NCBI RefSeq assembly: GCF_047238105.1
Contig: NZ_JBDFMD010000001.1
Location: 4,030,001-4,094,000 of the forward strand
From: Paenibacillus_D sp047238105
Lineage (GTDB): Bacteria > Bacillota > Bacilli > Paenibacillales > Paenibacillaceae
Direction of reading: 5' to 3'
Length of the DNA stretch: 64,000 bases
Made by a program: the position numbers and the translations under genes. The notes under the pieces are model-generated. The model was given only the letters and a program-made list of their open reading frames with translations, had not been told where the DNA came from and did not search any database. This document shows, in pieces, positions 33,006-42,500 of this stretch. Within the stretch, counting starts at the first letter, position 1. Each line of letters begins with the position of its first letter.

Positions 33006-34682
33006 ATGGATAATAAGGCAATCTCGGACAACAAGTCTTCATCTTCGAATTTTCTCAAAACCATCGTCGAAGGCGACCTCAGCGCCGGACGCGTGGATAC
33101 CGTCGTCACCCGGTTCCCGCCGGAGCCCAACGGTTATCTGCACATCGGCCATGCCAAATCGATCTGCCTGAACTTCGAGCTGGCGGACGAGTTCAAGGGA
33201 CGGACCAACCTGCGGTTTGACGATACCAACCCCCTCAAGGAAGACACAGAGTTCGTACGGGCCATCCAGGAGGATGTGAAGTGGCTGGGCTTTGAGTGGG
33301 ACGAGCTGTGTTTTGCTTCCGACTACTTCGAGGAGATGTATGCGCGGGCGCGGCTGCTGATCGGCAAGGGCAAGGCCTATGTGTGCGACCTCAACGCCGA
33401 GCAGATCCGGGAGACGCGGGGGACGCTGACCGAGCCCGGACAGGAGAGTCCGTACCGGGGGCGGTCCATAGAGGAGAACCTGACGCTGCTGGCCGAGATG
33501 CGGGAGGGCAGGTACATCGACGGCTCCAAGGTGCTGCGGGCCAAGATCGACATGGCTTCGCCCAATATGAACATGCGCGACCCGGTGCTCTACCGGATCG
33601 CCCACGCCCATCATCACCGGACGGGCGACGCCTGGTGCATCTATCCGATGTACGATTACGCCCATCCGCTCGGCGATGCGATCGAAGGGGTGACGCACTC
33701 GATCTGCACGCTGGAGTTCGAAGACCACCGGCCGCTCTACGACTGGGTGATCCGGGAGTGCGAGATGGAGGCGCAGCCGCGCCAGTATGAGTTTGCCCGG
33801 CTCAATGTCACCAACACCGTCATGAGCAAACGGCTCGTCAAGGCGCTCATCGACGAAGGCGTGGTCGACGGCTGGGACGATCCGCGCGTGCCGACGATCT
33901 CGGGGATGCGCAGGAAGGGCTACACAGCCGAGGCGATCCGCGCCTTCTGCCGGGAGATCGGCGTAGCCCGCGCCAACAGCACGGTAGATGAGCGCATGCT
34001 GGAGCATTTTATCCGCGAGGATCTGAAGCTGAAGGCACTGCGGACGATGGCGGTGCTGCGGCCGCTCAAGGTCGTCATCACCAACTACCCCGAGGGCGAG
34101 AGCGAGTTGCTCGATGCGGAGAACAATGCCGAGAACGAAGCGATGGGGATGCGGCGCATCCCGTTCTCCCGGGAGATCTATATCGAGCGCGATGATTTCA
34201 TGGAGGATCCGCCGAGCAAGTATTTCCGTCTCTTCCCCGGCAACGAGGTGCGACTGAAGCATGCGTACTTCATCGTCTGCCAGGAAGTGATCAAGGACGA
34301 GCAGGGCGAAGTGATCGAGCTGCGCTGCACCTATGATCCCGCCACCAAGAGCGGCTCCGGCTTCACCGGACGCAAGGTCAAGGGAACGATCCACTGGGTC
34401 GAGGCTTCGCAGGCCGTGCCGGCCGAGTTCCGTCTGTTCGAGCCGCTGATCACCGAAGAGACAGAGGATGAGGAGGCGACCTATCTGGAGCGCGCCAACC
34501 CGAATTCGCTAGAGGTGCTGAGCGGCTTTGTGGAGCCGGATATGCAGCGCGCGCAAGGGGGCGACAAGTTCCAGTTTTTCCGTCACGGCTACTTCAATGT
34601 CGATCCCAAGCTGACGTCTCCCGAGCGCCCGGTGTTCAACCGGATCGTCTCGCTGAAAAGTTCGTTTGATCCGAAGAAGTAA
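33006..34682 (+). CDS. glnS: Glutaminyl-tRNA synthetase
   Basis: The 558-residue class I synthetase attaches glutamine to tRNA-Gln. The HIGH motif (FPPEPNGYLHIGHAKS), DDTNPLKED, the KMSKS-equivalent VMSKR and the C-terminal beta-barrel anticodon domain (GTIHWVEASQAVPAEFRLFEPL) are all present. GGAAGG precedes ATG 33006; a TTG at 32997 is less likely. Many Firmicutes lack GlnRS and use GatCAB transamidation; GlnRS in Paenibacillus-type genomes is usually explained by old transfer. It is flanked by its own terminator and is unrelated in function to the polymer genes. Confidence 0.96.
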   Translation: MDNKAISDNKSSSSNFLKTIVEGDLSAGRVDTVVTRFPPEPNGYLHIGHAKSICLNFELADEFKGRTNLRFDDTNPLKEDTEFVRAIQEDVKWLGFEWDELCFASDYFEEMYARARLLIGKGKAYVCDLNAEQIRETRGTLTEPGQESPYRGRSIEENLTLLAEMREGRYIDGSKVLRAKIDMASPNMNMRDPVLYRIAHAHHHRTGDAWCIYPMYDYAHPLGDAIEGVTHSICTLEFEDHRPLYDWVIRECEMEAQPRQYEFARLNVTNTVMSKRLVKALIDEGVVDGWDDPRVPTISGMRRKGYTAEAIRAFCREIGVARANSTVDERMLEHFIREDLKLKALRTMAVLRPLKVVITNYPEGESELLDAENNAENEAMGMRRIPFSREIYIERDDFMEDPPSKYFRLFPGNEVRLKHAYFIVCQEVIKDEQGEVIELRCTYDPATKSGSGFTGRKVKGTIHWVEASQAVPAEFRLFEPLITEETEDEEATYLERANPNSLEVLSGFVEPDMQRAQGGDKFQFFRHGYFNVDPKLTSPERPVFNRIVSLKSSFDPKK

Positions 34683-34747
34683 GTTCCCTAAGCGTAGAAC
34701 ACTCGCTAAAGAATTGTTAAAACTAGCAAGCTTGTAAACCTTTTGTC

Positions 34748-34791
34748 AAGTCCCGCATGGTACATTCATGATGTGCCGTGCGGGACTTTTT
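34748..34791 (+). terminator. Rho-independent terminator after glnS
   Basis: AAGTCCCGCATGG pairs with CCGTGCGGGACTT with one wobble, followed by TTTTT. Confidence 0.9.
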
Positions 34792-34953
34792 CTGTTGATT
34801 TCTGACGACATTCGACATAGAATTGTCATGAAAATAGCGGTTTTGGAGGAAATGACGAGACTTTTTTGTCAATTGATGGTTCAGCCTGTGGTAGAATGGT
34901 GAAATAGGCTCATAGAGTCTATCTGCCTCTAGATGACCAAAGGAGAGTCACGC

Positions 34954-35736
34954 ATGATAGATATACATACACATATCCTGCCGGGGATCGACGACGGGGC
35001 TGCCGACTGGGAGGCGGCGCTGGCGATGGCACGGGCGGCTGCGGCCGAGGGCATCACGACGATCATCGCGACGCCGCACCATGCGAGCGGCTCGTGGCGC
35101 AATCCGGCTGACGGGGTGCGCCAGCTGACCGGCGAGCTCCAGGAGCGGCTGGATGGCGAGGGGATCGCGGTGCAGGTCCGGCCGGGTCAGGAGATCCGGG
35201 TGCACGGCGAGCTGTTCGAGGCATGGGATCGGGGCGAGCTGTTAACCTTGGGCGACACCTCTTACATCCTGATCGAGCTGCCCTTCACGGACATCCCCGC
35301 CGGGATGCCAGAGCTGATCCACGAGCTGCGGGTGCTCGGCTTGCGGCCGATCATCGCCCATCCCGAGCGCAATGCGCCGATCATGAAGCAGCCGCAGCGG
35401 CTGTCCGAGCTGATCGAGGCCGGGGCCTGGGGCCAGGTGACCGCCGCTTCGCTGCTGGGCGGCTTCGGCAAGCGATGCCAGGAGTCCGCGTGGACGCTGA
35501 GCCGCAGCGGACTGATCCACATCGTCTCCTCGGACGCGCACCATATCGAACGCCGGGGCTTCCGGATGAGAGAGGCTTACGACGAGATCGAGCGCCAGCT
35601 GGGGACGCCGTGGAAGGACTATTTTCTCAGCAATGCCGAAGCCGTAGCGGCAGACGGACCGTTCGCGGAAGCGCCATCAATTCCGTCTTCGAATAACAAT
35701 ATATGGGATAAAATTACAAGGATTTTCCGGAAATGA
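34954..35736 (+). CDS. CpsB/CapC (YwqE-type) tyrosine-protein phosphatase
   Basis: The 260-residue PHP-fold metal-dependent phosphatase starts IDIHTHILPGIDDGA, with the two metal-binding His of HTH. It continues with TPHHASGSW, GQEIRVH, IAHPERN and IVSSDAHHIERR, the metal-ligand sequence typical of YwqE/CpsB. It dephosphorylates the tyrosine cluster of CpsD-type kinases. Only one such gene is in the window, while two kinases (7379 and 39122) are present, so it may serve both loci. AAAGGAGAG lies six bases before ATG 34954; the frame opens 21 bases earlier. Confidence 0.93.
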   Translation: MIDIHTHILPGIDDGAADWEAALAMARAAAAEGITTIIATPHHASGSWRNPADGVRQLTGELQERLDGEGIAVQVRPGQEIRVHGELFEAWDRGELLTLGDTSYILIELPFTDIPAGMPELIHELRVLGLRPIIAHPERNAPIMKQPQRLSELIEAGAWGQVTAASLLGGFGKRCQESAWTLSRSGLIHIVSSDAHHIERRGFRMREAYDEIERQLGTPWKDYFLSNAEAVAADGPFAEAPSIPSSNNNIWDKITRIFRK

Positions 35737-35737
35737 T

Positions 35738-35767
35738 TTGACTCTCTCATATTTCTAATGCTAGAAT
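35738..35767 (+). promoter_or_regulatory. Sigma-A-type promoter of the second SLH gene
   Basis: TTGACT (35738-35743), an 18-base spacer and TAGAAT (35762-35767) begin two bases after the phosphatase stop codon. They lie 73 bases before the GTG start of the SLH gene. Confidence 0.6.
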
Positions 35768-35840
35768 AGGCTTGATTCGCTACATATTTCGTCATAATTT
35801 GACAACATACCAACAAAAAACTAGATGAGGTGAAGAGAAA

Positions 35841-38255
35841 GTGACAATGAAAAGAAAAATCGCGATTTCCACGCTTGCAGCTTCCATGGCTGCCACTGCT
35901 TTTGCAGGAATCCCTCTGAGCAGCAAAGGACTCGCCGAAAAGGTGGGTATTCAGGTTAATGTGGCAAGTGCGGCTGAAGCTCTTGATCCAGCATTTGTAA
36001 GCAAGGTAAATGCCATTCATGCGGCTTTGGAAGCAGGTGGAACGCAGGGTGTAGAGGATGTGCAACAGTTCCGTACAGATTTGTCAAATGTAACTGAAAA
36101 CCAAGTGAATAGTATCATTAACCCAGTATGGGTTAAAATTTCTCATCATTTCGCTGATCCTGATGATGCCATTGACGTCCAGTTTGCACTGTTTAAATTG
36201 CTCTCGTCGTTGGGTGGAGCCTATTATGATCCTAATCTGACAGACCTTGCAGAGATCCGTGAAGATGCTGATATCCTGAGAGGCTTAGAGCTGATTGAGG
36301 AAGCTGCTGGAATTGATCCTATCACTGCTAATGATGTAGTCGATTTGGTAAATGTGTTAGAAGAAGCAGCGAAAGGACAAGTCAACTCTATTGCTGATCT
36401 TGTTCCGTTCATCGCTGATAATGCACAAGCAGCCAGAGAAGAATTTATTAAAGACATCATTGCTGCAGTGCGTAATAATCCTAATCCAATTATCACCGCC
36501 ATTAATAACCTGGATAATGAAGCTGATGAGGATGAAGACGTCTCAGTTGAGGATATCCTAGACGTATACTCTAACTTTGCAACTACATTCCCAAGCTACG
36601 AGAATGCGACTAAAGCACTGGCGCTGGCTTACCTTCGCGCAGAGGCTGATGTTAACTTTACAAGAGATGGGCTCTCTCGCACGTATACCCTAAGTGTTCT
36701 TGGAGTAGATGTCACAAGTGGGCTAACATGGAGATCTTCTAACAGTAATGTAACCGTGAGTGGTAGCAGATTTACTGCTTCTTCTTCAGGTCAGACCACT
36801 ATAATTACAGCAACTTTTAACGAGAGGGTGCTGTTCGAGGAAGAAGTTACAATCACCAGCACCGTAACCCCTCCACCATGGAGTGGCGGCGGCGGATTCC
36901 CAGTTACACCGGGACCAGTAGATCCAGGCACGCCAGTTGACGTACCGGGAACTGTAGACGCAGCTATCGATGAGGTGAGAGAGATCCTGGCTGGTCTGGA
37001 AGGCGCATCGCCGACCGAGCGCGCTGAGCTGATCGCCAAAGCGATCGACGCAGCAGTCGTAGCCATCGAGAAGATCTCCAGCTACAACGGAGCATCCGAT
37101 GTTACCGTTGCTGACGGCGTAGCGACAGCGAATATCCCTGATGCAGGTCTGCTCGCGATCATCGCGGGTATCAGCGAGATCAAGTCGACGCTGGAGAGCC
37201 TGGCTCCCGGATCGACGGCTGACCTCAAGCCACGCGTCGTGATCGTCAATCTGGGCGCAGTGGAGCAGGACCAAGTGTCCGTGACGATCTCCCAAGCGGT
37301 CTTCGCCGCTGCCCGTGCAGCTGGAGTGGCTGGCTTCGAGATCGTAGCCGACCGCCTGAGCGTGACGGTTCCAGCGAGCAACACGTTCTCCGGCGGCGCC
37401 GTGAACCTCTCGGTCGAGCGTCAATCGCCAAGTGAAGAACCGGCTCTGACAGGTGTCCGTACCGCATCGAGCGTGTACAGCTTCGACCTCACCGTCGGCG
37501 GCAACACGGTTACGACCTTCGACCTGCCGGTTACGCTGAAGGTGCCTGTAGCCAACACCGACGGTCTGGACGAGGAACTGCTCTCGCTGGCCAAGATTGT
37601 GAACGGCAGTCTGGAATCCCATGGCGGCTTCCTGCGTGGCCAGCACATCGTCGAGCCGCGTGACTCGTTCTCCTCATACGTGATCGTCGAGAACCGCGTC
37701 AGCTTCAACGATATCGGCAGCGTCAGCGCTTGGGCAGGTCGTCAGATCCAGGTTATGGCAGCCAAAGGCGCTATCCAGGGCAGAGCAGCCGGCCAATTCG
37801 TACCGCGTGACAACATCACCCGTGCCGAGTTCGCCAAGATGCTCGTGCGTGCGATGAACCTGGAGAACTCCTCGGCGACGGAGAACTTCGCGGATGTGAA
37901 CGCTGGCGACTGGTTCGCGCCTTATGTTGCAGCAGCAGCCGATCTGGGCATCATCAACGGCCGTTCCGCGACATCTTTTGCACCGAATGCGCTGATCACC
38001 CGTGCCGAGATGGCCACGATGCTGGCTCGTACGCTGAAGATCACCCATGAGCTCGAGGACGTAGCTGACGTAGAAGGCTCGCTGGCCGCATTCATCGATG
38101 CAGGCTCGATCCATGCGACACTGAGATCCGGCGTAGCGCTGGCAGCCAGCAAAGAGCTGATCATCGGCTACCAAGGCAACTTCCTGCCGAACGACAATGC
38201 CAACCGTGCTGAAGCGGCTGTTATGGTCTACCGTGCATTCAACTTTACAGAATAA
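35841..38255 (+). CDS. S-layer-homology (SLH) domain cell-wall protein (2), compositionally mosaic
   Basis: The 804-residue secreted protein has a signal peptide (KRKIAISTLAASMAATAFAG, then IPLSSKGLAE) and a helical region with YYDPNLTDL matching SLH protein 1. A Big_2-like segment, a Pro/Gly linker at about residues 341-372 (TPPPWSGGGGFPVTPGP) and a beta-rich domain follow, then three SLH repeats from about residue 622 (ITRAEFAKM, ITRAEMATM, ANRAEAAVM). The DNA for the first 345 residues is visibly more A+T-rich than the rest, with the change at the linker. This suggests domain shuffling or recent exchange. GTG start with GAGGTGAAG upstream. Confidence 0.88.
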   Translation: MTMKRKIAISTLAASMAATAFAGIPLSSKGLAEKVGIQVNVASAAEALDPAFVSKVNAIHAALEAGGTQGVEDVQQFRTDLSNVTENQVNSIINPVWVKISHHFADPDDAIDVQFALFKLLSSLGGAYYDPNLTDLAEIREDADILRGLELIEEAAGIDPITANDVVDLVNVLEEAAKGQVNSIADLVPFIADNAQAAREEFIKDIIAAVRNNPNPIITAINNLDNEADEDEDVSVEDILDVYSNFATTFPSYENATKALALAYLRAEADVNFTRDGLSRTYTLSVLGVDVTSGLTWRSSNSNVTVSGSRFTASSSGQTTIITATFNERVLFEEEVTITSTVTPPPWSGGGGFPVTPGPVDPGTPVDVPGTVDAAIDEVREILAGLEGASPTERAELIAKAIDAAVVAIEKISSYNGASDVTVADGVATANIPDAGLLAIIAGISEIKSTLESLAPGSTADLKPRVVIVNLGAVEQDQVSVTISQAVFAAARAAGVAGFEIVADRLSVTVPASNTFSGGAVNLSVERQSPSEEPALTGVRTASSVYSFDLTVGGNTVTTFDLPVTLKVPVANTDGLDEELLSLAKIVNGSLESHGGFLRGQHIVEPRDSFSSYVIVENRVSFNDIGSVSAWAGRQIQVMAAKGAIQGRAAGQFVPRDNITRAEFAKMLVRAMNLENSSATENFADVNAGDWFAPYVAAAADLGIINGRSATSFAPNALITRAEMATMLARTLKITHELEDVADVEGSLAAFIDAGSIHATLRSGVALAASKELIIGYQGNFLPNDNANRAEAAVMVYRAFNFTE

Positions 38256-38284
38256 TAACGACATCTAACTCAAGTCAGGCAACA

Positions 38285-38322
38285 GCATCCTCTTCTCTCT
38301 ACCGATGAGAGGAGGATGCTTT
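38285..38322 (+). terminator. Hairpin after SLH gene 2 (weak terminator)
   Basis: GCATCCTC and GAGGATGC, plus an inner CTCTC/GAGAG stem, form a strong hairpin, but only TTT follows. Partial readthrough into the YveK/CpsD genes of locus B is likely. Confidence 0.55.
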
Positions 38323-38376
38323 GCACGTTTTATTACCGAGCGTACAGCGACTCAGAAGTTATGGAGGGAATTTACG

Positions 38377-39138
38377 TTGTCCACTGAATTAGACCTGCGG
38401 GATTACTTCCGTATCCTGCGCAAGCGCATCTGGCTTATCGTGGCGATCGTTCTCTTGTCTACCCTGGCTGCAGCGATCTATAGCATGTTCTTCAAAGAAG
38501 CTGTGTACCAAGCCTCGACCAAGATTATCGTCAATCGCGCCGGCGGCGAAGCTGTTGCAGGGCAGCTCGATCTCAATGAGATTAATACCAATATCCGCAT
38601 GATCGATACATACAAAGAGATTATCCGCACCCCTGCGATCATGGACCAGGTCGTCGCCCGGCACCCGGAGTTCGGGCTGACCTCGGAGCAGCTGATCGAG
38701 CGCATCCAAGTCAACTCGGTCAATAATACGCAAGTGATGACACTGAGCATCCAGGACACCAGCTATCGCCGGGCAGCGGAGATCGTTAATGCCGTGTCGC
38801 TCATCTTCCAGCAGGAGATCCCGCAGCTGTTCAATGTCGAGAATGTCTCGATCCTCAATGAGGCCAAGCTGGACATTACACCGTCTCCTGTCGCGCCGAA
38901 CATCCCGCTGAACATCGCGATCGGCTTCATCGTGTCCCTGATGGTGGGGGCCGGGATTGCCTTCCTGCTCGAATATATGGACGATACGCTCAAGACCGAA
39001 GAGGATATCCAGCAGGCGCTCGGACTGCCTACACTGGCCATGATCACACGCGTGGATCAGCAGGAGAAGCAGAAGACCCTGCAGCAGAGTCAAGCCTATC
39101 AGAAAGCGGGTGAGCTCGAACGTGTCTCTGTCAAATAA
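38377..39138 (+). CDS. Polysaccharide co-polymerase / kinase modulator (Wzz/YveK type, copy 2)
   Basis: The 253-residue protein, the same length as copy 1 at 6637, has spans at about residues 17-38 and 176-200 and the kinase-contacting EYMDDTLKTEEDIQQALGLP tail. The two are clear paralogues throughout (YKEIIRTPAIM versus YKEIIQTPRIM). TTG at 38377 is preceded by GGAGGG, as in copy 1. An upstream GTG frame start at 38305 lies within the terminator hairpin region and is unlikely. It sets chain length and activates the CpsD kinase next door for locus B. Confidence 0.92.
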   Translation: MSTELDLRDYFRILRKRIWLIVAIVLLSTLAAAIYSMFFKEAVYQASTKIIVNRAGGEAVAGQLDLNEINTNIRMIDTYKEIIRTPAIMDQVVARHPEFGLTSEQLIERIQVNSVNNTQVMTLSIQDTSYRRAAEIVNAVSLIFQQEIPQLFNVENVSILNEAKLDITPSPVAPNIPLNIAIGFIVSLMVGAGIAFLLEYMDDTLKTEEDIQQALGLPTLAMITRVDQQEKQKTLQQSQAYQKAGELERVSVK

Positions 39139-39814
39139 GCGTCATCTGATCACCGTCACCAATCCGAAGTCGCCGGTCTCGGAGGCTTACCGCTCCCTGC
39201 GGACCAATGTGGATTTCTCGGCGATCGACGACTCGATGCAGGTCATCATGGTCACCTCGGCCGGACCGGGCGAGGGCAAGTCGACGACCATCGCCAACCT
39301 TGCCGTCACTTACGCCCAGATGGACCGTTCGGTTGTCCTGGTCGATGCCGATATGCGCAAGCCGACCGAGCACCACACCTTCGGTGTCAGCAACCGGTTC
39401 GGACTCTCATCCCTGCTCTCGCAGCAGTGTGCGCTGGAGGATGTGATGCAGCAGACGTTGGTGCCCGGTCTTACAGTCATCACAGCGGGACCGATCCCGC
39501 CCAATCCGGCGGAGATGGTCGCCTCCCGGCGCATGAGCGCGCTGATCGGCGAGCTGCGCAATCGTTATGATATCGTCCTTATCGATTCGCCGCCCCTGCT
39601 GGCGGTGACCGATGCCCAGATCATCTCGACCAAATGCGACGGCGTCCTGCTCGTCATCGATTACGGCAAGGTGAAGCGGGATATCGCCATCAAGGCCAAG
39701 GCCAACCTGGACAAGGTAGGCGCCCGGATCCTGGGTGTCGTCATGAACAACGTGAAGCGCAAGTCTTCCGAAGAATACTATTACTATTATTATGGGACAG
39801 AAGTGGGCAAGTAG
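39122..39814 (+). CDS. CpsD/CapB-family tyrosine-protein kinase (copy 2)
   Basis: The 230-residue kinase has Walker A (PGEGKSTT), Walker A' (VLVDADMRKPT), Walker B (VLIDSPPLLAVTDAQ) and a C-terminal cluster of six consecutive tyrosines (EEYYYYYYG). I start at GTG 39122: it gives MSLSNKR, matching copy 1, and has GGTGAG seven bases upstream. It overlaps the end of the modulator gene by 17 bases. The tyrosine tail is its autophosphorylation site and the natural target of CpsB at 34954. Confidence 0.93.
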   Translation: MSLSNKRHLITVTNPKSPVSEAYRSLRTNVDFSAIDDSMQVIMVTSAGPGEGKSTTIANLAVTYAQMDRSVVLVDADMRKPTEHHTFGVSNRFGLSSLLSQQCALEDVMQQTLVPGLTVITAGPIPPNPAEMVASRRMSALIGELRNRYDIVLIDSPPLLAVTDAQIISTKCDGVLLVIDYGKVKRDIAIKAKANLDKVGARILGVVMNNVKRKSSEEYYYYYYGTEVGK

Positions 39815-39858
39815 CCCCCGGGTACCGACAGCAAGGGCAAAGAGCAAGGAGGCGAGAC

Positions 39859-41739
39859 ATGAGTACCAAGCAGAAGCTGCTGGCATTGTTTGTCGTAGAT
39901 ATCGTCATCGTATGGTTCAGTATCGGCACCTCGTATCTGTTCAAGTATAACGGCACGCTGCCGCAAGCGGTCCAGATGCAGTTCCTGATCTACTCAGCCG
40001 TGTCTATGATCGTCTGCGGCACAGCCATGGTATATTACCGTCTCTACCACCGGATGTGGCAATATGCGAGCATCAGCGAGATCCTCGCGATCCTCAAGGC
40101 TGTCTCGATCGGCTGGGTGTTCTCGTATGTCATCACGTCGCTGTTGCTGCGCGAGCTTGTACCGATCGGGGTCGCCGTGCGCACGCTGGAGACGATGCTG
40201 CTGCTATCTGGCGGGATTCGCTTCTTCTGGCGGATGGTGCGCAATCGCAAGGTCAAGAAGGAACAGCAGCGAACCCAGCAGCCCGTGCTGATTATCGGGG
40301 CAGGAGACTGCGGCGCGCTGATCGCCAAGGAGCTGCAGAATCCGGCATTTGAAGAATGGAAGCTGGTCGGCTTCATCGACGACGATCCGCTCAAGCAGCG
40401 GATGCAGGTGTACGGACTGCCCGTACTCGGGGACCGGGAAGCGATCCAATCCGTCGTCCGGGAGCATGGCATCGCGGAGATCATCATCGCCATGCCGTCT
40501 GTTCCCCGGAAGGCGATCTCTGAGCTCATCAACAGCAGTCTGGCATCCGGTGCCAAGGTGAAGATGATCCCGGCGCTCAATGACCTGATCACAGGCCGCG
40601 TCTCCGTGAAGGCGATCCGGGAAGTCAGCGTCGAAGACTTGCTCGGCCGCGATCCCGTCATCACGGATCTTGAGGGAATCGCCAATTATGTACAGAACAA
40701 AACGGTACTGGTCACTGGCGCCGGCGGATCGATCGGATCCGAGCTGTGCCGCCAGATCGGCACCTTCCATCCCGACCGGCTGCTGCTGCTCGGGCATGGC
40801 GAGAACAGTATCTATACGATAGAGATGGAACTGCGGACCAAGTTCCCGTGGCTCGACCTGGAGACGATCATCGCCGACATCCAGGACCGCGAGCGGATGG
40901 AGGACGTATTCGCCAGCTGCCGCCCGGAGGTCGTGTTCCACGCAGCCGCTCACAAGCATGTGCCGCTCATGGAGCGTAATCCGGCCGAAGCGGTCAAAAA
41001 CAATGTCTTCGGTACGAAGAATGTAGCAGACTGTGCAGACAAGTATGGCGCGGAGCGGTTTGTTATGATCTCCTCCGACAAAGCGGTCAATCCCACCAGC
41101 ATCATGGGAGCGACCAAGCGGATCGCCGAGATGTATGTGCAGAGCCTGGGAGCGAATAGCCGGACCAAGTTCGTCGCCGTGCGCTTCGGCAATGTCCTCG
41201 GCAGCCGGGGCAGTGTCATCCCCCGGTTCAAGCAGCAGATCGCCAGGGGCGGTCCGGTTACGGTCACCCATCCGGAGATGGTGCGGTACTTCATGACGAT
41301 CCCGGAGGCGGTGCAGCTCGTCATCCAGGCTGGCTCGTTCGCAAGGGGCGGCGAGATCTTCGTCCTCGACATGGGCAAGCCGGTGCAGATCCTGAAGCTG
41401 GCCGAAGACCTGATCCGGCTCTCCGGATTCGAGCCGTATGCGGACATCCCGATCGAGTTCTCCGGGATGCGCGAGGGCGAGAAGCTGTTCGAAGAGCTGC
41501 TGACCAGCGAAGAGGCGATCTCCTCTACCACGCATGAGCGCATCTATATAGGCAAGCCTTGCAACATCAATCGCGCCGAGCTGGAGCTGGAGGTCAAGCG
41601 TCTGGAGAAGGTCGTAAGTGAACCTGCTGATAACGTAAGAATGGCTATCACGAGCATCGTGCCGTTGTATGAAGAGGAGATTGAACGTTCCATCATGAAG
41701 CCAATGATTCAACGAGAAAGGGAGGCCGTCGTATCATGA
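39859..41739 (+). CDS. Membrane nucleotide-sugar 4,6-dehydratase (PglF/CapD/WbpM type)
   Basis: The 626-residue protein has about four N-terminal spans (to residue about 125) and a first Rossmann-like domain (VLIIGAGDCGALIA). The catalytic SDR domain follows (VLVTGAGGSIGSEL, HAAAHKHVPLMERNP, SSDKAVNPTSIMGATKR, RFGNVLGSRGSVIPRF). These enzymes convert UDP-GlcNAc to UDP-4-keto-6-deoxy-GlcNAc, the first step to bacillosamine-type sugars. AAGGAGG precedes ATG 39859. It overlaps the next gene by ATGA. With the aminotransferase, transferase and acetyltransferase downstream it makes a bacillosamine-type set. Confidence 0.93.
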   Translation: MSTKQKLLALFVVDIVIVWFSIGTSYLFKYNGTLPQAVQMQFLIYSAVSMIVCGTAMVYYRLYHRMWQYASISEILAILKAVSIGWVFSYVITSLLLRELVPIGVAVRTLETMLLLSGGIRFFWRMVRNRKVKKEQQRTQQPVLIIGAGDCGALIAKELQNPAFEEWKLVGFIDDDPLKQRMQVYGLPVLGDREAIQSVVREHGIAEIIIAMPSVPRKAISELINSSLASGAKVKMIPALNDLITGRVSVKAIREVSVEDLLGRDPVITDLEGIANYVQNKTVLVTGAGGSIGSELCRQIGTFHPDRLLLLGHGENSIYTIEMELRTKFPWLDLETIIADIQDRERMEDVFASCRPEVVFHAAAHKHVPLMERNPAEAVKNNVFGTKNVADCADKYGAERFVMISSDKAVNPTSIMGATKRIAEMYVQSLGANSRTKFVAVRFGNVLGSRGSVIPRFKQQIARGGPVTVTHPEMVRYFMTIPEAVQLVIQAGSFARGGEIFVLDMGKPVQILKLAEDLIRLSGFEPYADIPIEFSGMREGEKLFEELLTSEEAISSTTHERIYIGKPCNINRAELELEVKRLEKVVSEPADNVRMAITSIVPLYEEEIERSIMKPMIQREREAVVS

Positions 41740-42485
41740 GTGAACAACAGCCGACGGAGCAAGTACGGATCCGCAAGAAACGCTTTCGTAAGAAGAAACG
41801 CTGGCCTAAGATACTGCTCTGGACACTCTCCATCGTCGTCATCCTCGGCGCCGGCGGCCTCTTCGCTGCCAACTATGCCATCGACAAGTTCCTCGCACAG
41901 ATGGCCTCTGAGCTCGACATGGGCGATCTTACTGCTAATGCAGGCAGTGAGTCTGAGCAGCCTGGTGGCAGTGAAGCAGATCCTGTGGGTGGCGACGGAG
42001 CAATCGGAGATGCTGCACAACCTGATAGTGGCTCTACGGAGGGTGGCACTGGCGGAAGTCCGGGTAGTGGAGATGGAGATCTAGCTGCTGGAGGAACTGA
42101 GGGCAGCTCGGATCCCGGTACTGCTGGTAGTGGTGGAGAAAGTACACCAGCCGGAGGCGGTACATCCGATGAAGACTTGGATGGTTACTCGGCTGAGATT
42201 ACGCCGGATAAGGCTCAGCATGTGCAGGATAGTGTGACGATTGGGGACAAGTCCAAAGTGGCTGCCATCGTCTTGAGCCAGCTTAGTATGGAAGATATCA
42301 AGCGACTGCAGGAATTGTCTAGTGGAGGCTTGACTGTCGAAGAGAAACGAGAAGCGAAAAAGTTGATCTTAGAAAAGTTTTCACCTGAACAGTATGATGA
42401 AGTGATCGAAGTAGCCCAGCGATACGGATTGAGTCAAGGGAAGAATTATGAGGAATCTCAAAAAGAGGATCTGGGTGGTAGCTAA
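41736..42485 (+). CDS. Single-span membrane protein (unknown; paralogue of 30814 gene)
   Basis: The 249-residue protein has a basic N-terminus (IRKKRFRKKKRWPK) and a membrane span at about 24-46. An acidic Gly/Ser/Thr-rich low-complexity region follows at about 65-150, then a conserved helical domain (165-249, DKSKVAAIVLSQLSMEDI then LTVEEKREAKKLILEKFSPEQYDEV). The helical part aligns with that of the protein at 30814. It is coupled to the dehydratase gene by ATGA. No named domain recognised. An assembly or tethering role for the polymer is only an inference from the matched position in the two loci. Confidence 0.75.
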   Translation: MSEQQPTEQVRIRKKRFRKKKRWPKILLWTLSIVVILGAGGLFAANYAIDKFLAQMASELDMGDLTANAGSESEQPGGSEADPVGGDGAIGDAAQPDSGSTEGGTGGSPGSGDGDLAAGGTEGSSDPGTAGSGGESTPAGGGTSDEDLDGYSAEITPDKAQHVQDSVTIGDKSKVAAIVLSQLSMEDIKRLQELSSGGLTVEEKREAKKLILEKFSPEQYDEVIEVAQRYGLSQGKNYEESQKEDLGGS

Positions 42486-42500
42486 TCGGAGGAATCTAAG

